Shown piece by piece: positions 1-4,974 of a stretch of DNA of 5,530 nt. Under the pieces are notes generated by a model. The model searched no databases. It worked only from the letters and a program-made list of their open reading frames with translations, and was not told the origin of the DNA. How positions within the stretch are numbered: the first letter of the stretch is position 1; the number at the start of each line of letters is the position of its first letter. Location of the stretch: the NCBI GenBank assembly GCA_020349865.1, contig CP070700.1, positions 1,375,127 through 1,380,656 on the forward strand, given 5' to 3'. Source of the DNA: Desulfobacteraceae bacterium. GTDB lineage: Bacteria; Desulfobacterota; DSM-4660; Desulfatiglandales; Desulfatiglandaceae. The position numbers and the translations under genes were made by a program.

Positions 1-1193
1 CCTGCATCGGGGTGACCCTTCATGACCTCCCATTCTTCTGGATTAAGCGGACCGGGCTTGTTTAGAATTTCACTAGGCACTGCGATCTTACCAATGTCGT
101 GCAGAGCGCCCCCAAATCTTAAAGCTTCAAGCTCTCGACCTGTCAGTTCTATTTTTTTTGCCAGGCTAATTGCCATGTTGGAGACCCTCTCCACGTGTCC
201 CTGAGTATAGGCGTCTTTGGCTTCGACTGTGTTTGCAAGAGAAAAAAGAACATTCTCAATGCTGGCCAGATTATTGTTGAGTCTTTTTAACTTAATTAGA
301 GACCTTGTCCTTGCGAGCAGCTCAGTCTTGTTGGGTGGTTTAGTAAGGAAGTCCTCGGCTCCAGCCTCTATTGCTTTAACTTTAGCCTCTATATCATCTA
401 AGGCAGTCACCATAATCACAGGAATTAGGCGTGTAATCTCACTTCCCTTCAAACGTCGGCATACCTCATATCCATCCATTCCTGGCATCATAATGTCCAA
501 CAATATTAGATCCAAATCGATTTTCTTGACTATGGACAAGGCTTCCTTTCCATTAGAGGCTTTTAGGACCTCATAGTTTAGAGGTCGAAGCAAAGCGTCT
601 AGCAGTTTTATGTTTCGCAGTTCATCATCAACCACCAATACCTTCGGTGCCACGTCACTATCAGGTTCGGGTTGTTTTTCTAAAAAACAGACCCTGTTCT
701 TCCCCTTGATTTTGGCCTGTAACAAAGCCTCTTCTGCCTTTTTGATCAGATCTTCACTGTCATTGGCATCTTGGGGGTAAGATGCTAAGCCTATGCTAAC
801 TGAAGGTGCTTCATCGGGGAGCTTTTCTACCGCCAGCCTGATTCTTTCTGCGGCAAGGAAAGACTGTTCAGCGTTAGACTCTATGAGAATTACTGCAAAC
901 ACATCACCGGAATACCTGGCAGCGAGATCGGCCTCGCGTATGTTTTCCATGGTAAGACTGGCAATTTCCCTTAATACACGATCTCCCTCAACAGACTCGT
1001 GACGCTTGTTGTAAAGGGCAAAAGAATCGATATCGATCAAGGCCAGCGAAAATGCTTTCCCATGTCTTTCACACCGCTTTACTTCACGCTCCAATGTTAT
1101 TTGAAAGAAACCATGGTTAAACAGGCCCGTAAGACTGTCGGTAAAAGGAGCTCCAGTTTGTCTTATGTAGTATTCTTCAAGGGCTAAATCCAT
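1..1193 (-). CDS. GGDEF(degenerate)-receiver-HD-GYP c-di-GMP signalling protein, 3' part missing
   Basis: The frame starts at ATG 1193 and runs off the left edge with 397 full codons visible. Three domains are read directly. Residues about 16-175 are a GGDEF domain (DSLTGLFN at the front, LIDIDSF metal loop). Its active-site motif is S95-G-D-V-F99 instead of GG(D/E)EF, while the inhibitory site R86-E-A-D89 sits five residues upstream as in active cyclases. Residues about 184-300 are a receiver with D189/D190, phospho-acceptor D233 (LLDIMMPG), T263 and K285. From about 310 an HD-GYP domain begins, with H333, the H365-D366 pair (LHDIGK) and H394. The GYP motif and the last metal ligands lie outside the window. 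In this family HD-GYP hydrolyses c-di-GMP in the cytoplasm; that it does so here is inference. The GGDEF domain is probably not a cyclase and may bind c-di-GMP or GTP. The start is fairly secure: an in-frame TAA lies at 1227-1229. GGAG at 1207-1210 is a rather distant ribosome site (13 bases), and TTG 1223 is a weaker alternative. It probably shares a transcript with the HDOD-GGDEF gene upstream. Confidence 0.93.
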   Translation of the reverse strand, partial: MDLALEEYYIRQTGAPFTDSLTGLFNHGFFQITLEREVKRCERHGKAFSLALIDIDSFALYNKRHESVEGDRVLREIASLTMENIREADLAARYSGDVFAVILIESNAEQSFLAAERIRLAVEKLPDEAPSVSIGLASYPQDANDSEDLIKKAEEALLQAKIKGKNRVCFLEKQPEPDSDVAPKVLVVDDELRNIKLLDALLRPLNYEVLKASNGKEALSIVKKIDLDLILLDIMMPGMDGYEVCRRLKGSEITRLIPVIMVTALDDIEAKVKAIEAGAEDFLTKPPNKTELLARTRSLIKLKRLNNNLASIENVLFSLANTVEAKDAYTQGHVERVSNMAISLAKKIELTGRELEALRFGGALHDIGKIAVPSEILNKPGPLNPEEWEVMKGHPDA

Positions 1194-1307
1194 GATCTCT
1201 TTATTTCTCCATTCTATAATCAATGGTTACTGTTTAAATGTACCTACCTATTTTGAGTACGCCTTAGCTTCTTCTTTCTATGACCCGTTTTCCAAACCAA
1301 CGTTCAA
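1194..1307 (-). other. 114-base gap between the two c-di-GMP genes
   Basis: This gap separates the stop of the HDOD-GGDEF gene from the start of the GGDEF-receiver-HD-GYP gene. I see no hairpin followed by a T run, so nothing argues against read-through. A TATAGAAT-like box at 1211-1218 (minus strand) could be a -10 element, but there is no convincing -35 box at the right distance and it would leave a very short leader. Co-transcription is the simpler reading. Confidence 0.4.
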
Positions 1308-2804
1308 CTACTTTTCTATTCTTGCTTTAAACAAACAGCACTTGTTTCTTCCAGCCCTCTTCGCTTTATAAAGTGCATGATCAGCTCTTTTTATCAATTC
1401 CGTTTTGGAAACATCATTTACAGGATCGAGTGATGCAATTCCAAAACTCATGCTAATTGTTATCTTCGCACCTTCATAGTCTATCGTCCTTGAATCTATA
1501 ACGTCTCTTAGTCTCTCTGCTACAATGAAGGCTCCATCAGAGGCTGTTTCCGGCAGTATAACAGCAAATTCCTCCCCTCCGTATCTTGCTATAATGTCAG
1601 ACTCCCTAAGGGAATGATTTAAACATTCAGCAATCGTCTTCAAAGCATAATCACCAGCAAGGTGGCCGTAGTTGTCATTGACTGCTTTAAAATGATCTAT
1701 ATCTGCAAGAATAACACAGAGATGAAGCTTATATCTTTTTGCCCTATAAATCTCTTTTTCTAAGACATCCTGGAATACTTGGTAGTTAAACAGGTTTGTC
1801 AAAGCATCCCTGGTAGCCTGCTCTCTAAGAGATTCGATTAATCTCTTTTGTTCCAGTAATTTGCGCATGAAGTCTTCGGAAAGATTGATAAGTTCCTTTC
1901 TTGCCGCGTCAATCATATCGAGATAAGCCGATTCTTCTCCAATCCTAACGTCAAACAGTGGAAAGACGTCCATAGTCTGTTCATGAATTTGTTTAGTCAA
2001 CTCATGTGTTTTTAATTCATTAGTAAAGCCGTACTCTTTTACATAGACTTCAAGCATTGCAAGATAGAGCTTTTTATCCTCGTAACTATTCAAATCCATG
2101 AACAAAGATGACAAGTGAAGTCCCTTTGTGAGAAGTTCGATTCCGGAAATTGTTGTCTCCAAATATTCTGGGTTGTGGTGATAGCGAACAGGGAGGAAAA
2201 AAGTTTCTGGAAGGCCCCATGTTTTTATTAGATATTCACCAACTTCCATATGACTGAATCCCAGTATTTGATTCTCTGCTTCATGATAAGAACAAAGCGC
2301 CCTAGCCTTTTCTTTTAGAACAAGGCTATATTGTTCAGGCATGCATTGGCTCAATGCCAGTATCCCAATGTTATGAATAAGACCAAGAAAAAAGGCATCC
2401 TCTGCAAATGAAGGAACAACTTTCTCAGCTATTAGTTTAGAAGAGACAGCACCGATAAGAGATTGCTTCCAGAAATTCGTATAATCGAAATCCTGGTCTT
2501 TACTTTTTCGATAATTTCTTAATAAGCAAAAACTCAGCGCCAGATTCTTCACAGTATTAAGGCCAAGTAGGTTCACTGCGTGCGGCACGGAGGTAACCTT
2601 CGTCCGCACGCCATAGAATGGAGAATTAATGAGCTTCAGCACCTGTGCACTAAGAGGAGGATCAGCAGAAAGGACATCTGCTATCTCTTTTAAACTGGTT
2701 TCCTCGTTTCTCACAACCTCCAATATCCTTATGGCAATGCCCGGAAGCGTAGGTAGTTTCTCCAACCCTTTGAGAACCTCTTCTATTTCATTAAGTTGAT
2801 TCAT
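1308..2804 (-). CDS. HDOD-GGDEF protein, probable active diguanylate cyclase
   Basis: This complete 498-residue protein has no signal peptide or membrane segment, so it is probably cytoplasmic. Residues about 12-215 are an HDOD domain: LPTLPGIAIRILEV opening, the SADPPLSAQVLKLINS segment, NPxxG-like helices, GLIHNIG at 141-147 (N where catalytic HD proteins have D) and RYHHNPE at 207-213. HDOD domains are regarded as regulatory, not catalytic. A helical linker (about 285-330) leads into a GGDEF domain (about 331-498) that has DALTNLFN, the metal loop D368-I-D370, F372-K and N376-D, and the canonical active site G409-G-E-E-F413. The inhibitory-site motif R400-E-S-D403 has the standard five-residue spacing. 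All visible catalytic positions are present, so it should make c-di-GMP from two GTP with product inhibition (family knowledge). The start is supported by AGGTGA at 2809-2814, four bases before the ATG. The input sensed by the HDOD part cannot be told from sequence. It lies directly upstream of a probable c-di-GMP phosphodiesterase. Confidence 0.95.
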   Translation of the reverse strand: MNQLNEIEEVLKGLEKLPTLPGIAIRILEVVRNEETSLKEIADVLSADPPLSAQVLKLINSPFYGVRTKVTSVPHAVNLLGLNTVKNLALSFCLLRNYRKSKDQDFDYTNFWKQSLIGAVSSKLIAEKVVPSFAEDAFFLGLIHNIGILALSQCMPEQYSLVLKEKARALCSYHEAENQILGFSHMEVGEYLIKTWGLPETFFLPVRYHHNPEYLETTISGIELLTKGLHLSSLFMDLNSYEDKKLYLAMLEVYVKEYGFTNELKTHELTKQIHEQTMDVFPLFDVRIGEESAYLDMIDAARKELINLSEDFMRKLLEQKRLIESLREQATRDALTNLFNYQVFQDVLEKEIYRAKRYKLHLCVILADIDHFKAVNDNYGHLAGDYALKTIAECLNHSLRESDIIARYGGEEFAVILPETASDGAFIVAERLRDVIDSRTIDYEGAKITISMSFGIASLDPVNDVSKTELIKRADHALYKAKRAGRNKCCLFKARIEK

Positions 2805-2808
2805 CTTT

Positions 2809-2814
2809 TCACCT
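2809..2814 (-). promoter_or_regulatory. Ribosome binding site of the HDOD-GGDEF gene
   Basis: AGGTGA precedes ATG 2804 by four bases and decides this start. The TAG that ends the short coding-like stretch (2813-2815) overlaps this site, an arrangement that would allow translational coupling if that stretch were translated. Confidence 0.75.
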
Positions 2815-2947
2815 ATATTCTTTTCTTGCCTACATTCAATATTTTCAGTGCTACTGCCAATTCTTTCTTTTCATTTCTGTTCATGGCATAAAACATTAAC
2901 GCCAGGACTGGAATCTTAGTTAGTCTCCATCCAGAAACAGCCCTTTT
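2813..2947 (-). other. Short coding-like stretch, possible leader peptide or gene remnant
   Basis: After a TGA at 2948-2950 the minus strand stays open for 44 codons down to a TAG at 2813-2815. The reading includes GWRLTKIPVLALMFYAMNRN and continues with a lysine-rich, leucine-rich tail ending in GKKRI. The only ATG that opens a sizeable frame is at 2896, giving 27 residues, without a clear ribosome site. The neighbouring frame just upstream (about 3002 to 2916) is also open and reads smoothly up to a run of A bases at 2943-2948, so a frameshift there would join both. I do not recognise the product. It may be a decayed gene end, an unrecognised small protein coupled to the next gene, or chance. 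Confidence 0.2.
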
Positions 2948-2989
2948 TCACAATCTCTGCGTCAATCTGTTGGCTTGTTTGTGCGACGT

Positions 2990-3017
2990 CTTTCCTTCGC
3001 ATCCACAACTAGGAAAG
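2990..3017. repeat. Inverted repeat CTTTCCT/AGGAAAG
   Basis: Perfect 7-base arms lie at 2990-2996 and 3011-3017 with a 14-base loop. No T run follows on either strand, so this is not a standard terminator. If the sigma-54 candidate upstream is real, the hairpin would fall in the leader of the HDOD-GGDEF transcript. An operator is an alternative. Confidence 0.4.
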
Positions 3018-3057
3018 GATTAGTCCAACTTCACAAAAATAACCATTGAATTGATCA

Positions 3058-3073
3058 AGCAGGATGCATGCCA
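3058..3073 (-). promoter_or_regulatory. Candidate sigma-54 promoter
   Basis: On the minus strand the sequence reads TGGCAT-GCATC-CTGCT. The invariant GG (3071-3072) and GC (3059-3060) are exactly ten bases apart, and the rest differs from the TGGCAC-N5-TTGC consensus at two positions. Transcription would start near 3048 and run into the HDOD-GGDEF gene with a leader of roughly 240 bases. Sigma-54 promoters are common in deltaproteobacteria, but this match is based on one short motif and no enhancer site was identified. Confidence 0.3.
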
Positions 3074-3161
3074 TAATAAGGGCTAAGCGATTTTATAATA
3101 ATAGCAATTAGTTGGGTCTTTTAGCGAGAAATTCTAATAAGAAAATAAGGCTGAATCTGAT

Positions 3162-3197
3162 CTGGAGTCTTGATTTTCGTCAAATTATTGACTCCAG
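3162..3197. repeat. Inverted repeat CTGGAGTC/GACTCCAG with a nested stem
   Basis: Perfect 8-base arms at 3162-3169 and 3190-3197 are separated by 20 bases. Inside, TTGA (3170-3173) can pair with TCAA (3180-3183), which makes a longer hairpin with a six-base bulge (ATTATT). It lies about 90-130 bases behind the response regulator gene. It could stabilise the 3' end of that transcript or be a protein-binding site. No poly-T tract follows. Confidence 0.5.
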
Positions 3198-3229
3198 TTG
3201 TTAAAGTACTCCGCTGTTTTGTGTGATTT

Positions 3230-3262
3230 CGCCTTAGGCGGGCGGGACCCATTCAAGGTCCC
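3230..3262. repeat. Two adjacent GC-rich hairpins behind the response regulator gene
   Basis: GGGACC (3244-3249) pairs with GGTCCC (3257-3262) across a seven-base loop. Next to it CGCC (3230-3233) pairs with GGCG (3237-3240) across a three-base loop. Both begin within about 60 bases after the TAG of the response regulator gene. The position suggests transcript termination or 3'-end protection, but there is no T run on the minus strand, so this is not a textbook intrinsic terminator. Confidence 0.45.
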
Positions 3263-3288
3263 AGGTAAGAGGTGGCTGAAAATCCTGA

Positions 3289-3765
3289 CTAGTCTTTAGC
3301 GACTTCTTCCTTCACTCGAGAAATGACCTGTTCCATATCATGTTTTGGGCGGTATGGTTTACTGTAAGCTTCGATGATTTTATTTTCATGTTTCCTTTTT
3401 CTTGAAGCCGCCTCTTTTACCTTGTGGACAAGCTGTTCTATATCGCAAGGCTTCATCAGATAATCTATGGCTCCCAGTTTCATTCCTTTAATGGCCGATT
3501 CAACTGTGGCATGGCCCGTAAGCATGACGACCTCAACCAGAGGAAATATACTCTTAATCCGCCTCAATGTTTCAACACCGTCCATTCCAGGCATCTTGAC
3601 ATCGAGAATAACAACTTCAAGATCACGGTTTTCTTCAAGTCGTTCCAACGCTTCCTGCCCGCTAAAAGCAGTGGCAACACGGAAGTCTCTTTTAGTCAAA
3701 CGTTTGATCATGGTTTCAACAAAGGGCTTCTCATCGTCAACCAAGAGTATATTTACAAGGGCCAT
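3289..3765 (-). CDS. Single-domain response regulator
   Basis: This 158-residue protein is one receiver domain (about residues 4-122) followed by a charged, lysine-rich tail with no recognisable output domain. The phosphorylation set is complete: acidic pair D10/D11, phospho-acceptor D55 in ILDVKMPGMDG, T83 in MLTGHA, and K105 in MKP. The receiver resembles those of NtrC-type regulators and of stand-alone receivers encoded beside histidine kinases in sulfate reducers (family knowledge). It would take a phosphoryl group from a kinase or phosphorelay and act by protein contact, not DNA binding. No kinase gene is in the window, so the partner is unknown. The start has AGAGGA at 3773-3778, about eight bases before the ATG. 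It is separated by 172 bases from the reductase gene upstream and by 484 from the HDOD-GGDEF gene downstream, so it is probably its own unit. A functional link to the c-di-GMP genes is possible but not shown. Confidence 0.93.
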   Translation of the reverse strand: MALVNILLVDDEKPFVETMIKRLTKRDFRVATAFSGQEALERLEENRDLEVVILDVKMPGMDGVETLRRIKSIFPLVEVVMLTGHATVESAIKGMKLGAIDYLMKPCDIEQLVHKVKEAASRKRKHENKIIEAYSKPYRPKHDMEQVISRVKEEVAKD

Positions 3766-3790
3766 AATTTTTTCCTCTACAATGAGACAT

Positions 3791-3840
3791 AATCTGATTT
3801 GTGCGCCTCAATCCTGTCTGGCCTGTTATCCTGTCAGATT
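3791..3840. repeat. Direct repeat inside an inverted repeat upstream of the response regulator gene
   Basis: ATCCTGTC occurs twice (3811-3818 and 3828-3835), with a third CCTGT at 3822-3826 between them. The whole is flanked by AATCTGA (3791-3797) and its exact inverse TCAGATT (3834-3840). The cluster sits about 25-75 bases upstream of the regulator's ATG, where a promoter and operator would be expected. Regulator-binding function is inferred from position only. I could not place a convincing -10/-35 pair. Confidence 0.35.
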
Positions 3841-3870
3841 CTTTTTCAAATGACTAAAGGTGATGCGCAA

Positions 3871-3900
3871 CGCAGCCCTTCGGCTATGCTCAGGGCCGCG
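3871..3900. repeat. REP-like GC-rich hairpin
   Basis: CGCAGCCCT (3871-3879) pairs with AGGGCCGCG (3892-3900) over nine positions with one A/C mismatch and a 12-base loop. The core CCCTTCGGCTATGCTCAGGG resembles the CCTTCG...CTCAGG palindromes found between genes in many bacteria (recalled, not searched). It lies 37-68 bases behind the stop of the aldo/keto reductase gene, so it may protect or end that transcript, but no T run follows it. Confidence 0.45.
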
Positions 3901-3937
3901 AGCCTGTCGACCGGCAGCTGGGCTTTTTGTGGAGCCG

Positions 3938-4963
3938 TCAAGACTTTTTTACATAATCCCTAAACAAGGCCAGGTTTTCCTTAATCAAATCAGGGATAGG
4001 CAGGCTATACGGGCATTTTTCTAAACATTCACCACATTCAGTGCAATTCTCGACACTTTCCATCGCTGTCTTGACCATATTGATTACACTCGAAGCTTGG
4101 AGGCGCCTTGCCACCAGTGGTCTGAAATCCATAACTTCGGGAATATCAACTTCCTGCTCACAGGGGACACAATATCCGCAACGATGACAGAATTTTTTCC
4201 CTAATGCCGATCGAAGTGACTCAATTTGTTTGTGATCAGCATCTGATAGGGGTCTTGGTGAGTGATAGAGATCTATAATTTCGTTGGCCTCTTTCTGAGT
4301 GGAGATACCGGGGATAGGGACCACATGAGGAAACTGCTGAAGGAAGCGAAAACAAAGATCAGCCCGGTCCAGAAGACCTCCTCCGAGAGGTTTCATGGCA
4401 ATAATACCCATGTCCAGTTCCTGGGCAAGCTTGAAAAGCTCATCAGCGGGGTCATGTTCAATAAAGTTAAAAGGAAATTGGGCCGTGGAAAAAAAACCGG
4501 TCTGACAGGCTTTGATAGCTGTGGCAATGTCGTGCGAACTAAACCCGATGAAATTGACCTTTCCCTCTCTTCTCGCCTTGTCAACGGCTTCGTAAGCCCC
4601 GCCCGGGGAAAGAATCTTTTCCAACTCTTCCTCATTGCTGATACTGTGCAATTGATAAAGATCAATTCTATTGGTTTTAAGGTTTTCAAGGCTGTACTTG
4701 ATATGTTTAGTGGCACCTTCTGAGTCCCTCTTCAGTGTCTTGGTGGCCAATACGACCTTGTCCCTGACTGATTCTAAGGCACGACCTATCTTTCGTTCGC
4801 TGTCGCCATACATATTGGCCGTATCAAAAAAAGTTATGCCTTGTTCAAAGCAATGGCGGACTACCGAAACGCCTTCGTCAAGGCTGAGGGGCATAATGGG
4901 GATACCGCCAAACCCAACCTCAGAAACAAAAAGTCCTGTTTTTCCAAGCCTCACGGATTTCAT
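3938..4963 (-). CDS. Aldo/keto reductase with C-terminal 4Fe-4S domain
   Basis: This 341-residue protein has an N-terminal aldo/keto reductase barrel (about 1-255) with the full catalytic tetrad: D47 and Y52 in FFDTANMYG, K75 in LATKT and H106 in LYQLH. IGFSSH and VPIPGIST match the conserved strands, the latter in the cofactor-binding region. The C-terminal part carries two cysteine sets, C259-x2-C262-x2-C265-x2-C268 followed by VDIPEVMDF, and C307-x2-C310-x2-C313-x3-C317-P, the second being a ferredoxin-type 4Fe-4S signature. Such proteins are known from anaerobes. They are thought to be cytoplasmic oxidoreductases coupling NAD(P)H chemistry to iron-sulfur electron transfer, but the substrate is unknown. 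I chose ATG 4963 because GGAAGGA (4968-4974) precedes it directly and MKSVRLGKTG is the usual beginning of the family. A TTG at 4996 would add 11 atypical residues overlapping the previous gene. It begins 11 bases after the DUF169 stop, so the two are almost certainly co-transcribed. Confidence 0.95.
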   Translation of the reverse strand: MKSVRLGKTGLFVSEVGFGGIPIMPLSLDEGVSVVRHCFEQGITFFDTANMYGDSERKIGRALESVRDKVVLATKTLKRDSEGATKHIKYSLENLKTNRIDLYQLHSISNEEELEKILSPGGAYEAVDKARREGKVNFIGFSSHDIATAIKACQTGFFSTAQFPFNFIEHDPADELFKLAQELDMGIIAMKPLGGGLLDRADLCFRFLQQFPHVVPIPGISTQKEANEIIDLYHSPRPLSDADHKQIESLRSALGKKFCHRCGYCVPCEQEVDIPEVMDFRPLVARRLQASSVINMVKTAMESVENCTECGECLEKCPYSLPIPDLIKENLALFRDYVKKS

Positions 4964-4967
4964 TGGA

Positions 4968-4974
4968 TCCTTCC
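4968..4974 (-). promoter_or_regulatory. Ribosome binding site of the aldo/keto reductase
   Basis: GGAAGGA fills most of the 11-base gap between the TAA of the DUF169 gene (4975-4977) and ATG 4963. Its distance of four bases from that ATG decides the start in favour of 4963 over the TTG at 4996. Confidence 0.75.

Larger units (their letters stand above)
2805..3288. other. 484-base region without a confident gene
   Basis: This stretch lies between the stop of the response regulator gene and the start of the HDOD-GGDEF gene, all minus strand. The part next to the regulator (3160-3262) carries three inverted repeats. The middle (about 3060-3160) is AT-rich and holds a sigma-54-like promoter candidate. 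The part nearest the HDOD-GGDEF gene (about 2813-3020) has a codon-like composition in short frames broken by stops. I find no match to the conserved core of a GEMM-type c-di-GMP riboswitch, no tRNA-like cloverleaf and no long frame. Confidence 0.7.

Noticed and set aside
217..576. 119-codon plus-strand frame
   Set aside because: It lies wholly antisense to the receiver domain of the GGDEF-receiver-HD-GYP gene, whose motifs are clear; no ribosome site or family pattern.
2809..2835. TTGAAT and TATAGG as a -35/-10 pair 16 bases apart before the HDOD-GGDEF gene
   Set aside because: The supposed -10 box overlaps the ribosome binding site, so a transcript from it would lack that site.
2805..3060. 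c-di-GMP riboswitch in the leader of the cyclase gene
   Set aside because: I looked for the conserved GEMM-type core and found no match; context alone is not enough.
3424..3853. Two overlapping plus-strand frames of 122 and 128 codons
   Set aside because: Both are antisense to the response regulator, which has a complete set of conserved residues on the minus strand.
3925..3940. GGCT/AGCC hairpin with T run right after the reductase stop
   Set aside because: The stem has only four base pairs and the T run lies in the loop on the plus strand; not a credible terminator.
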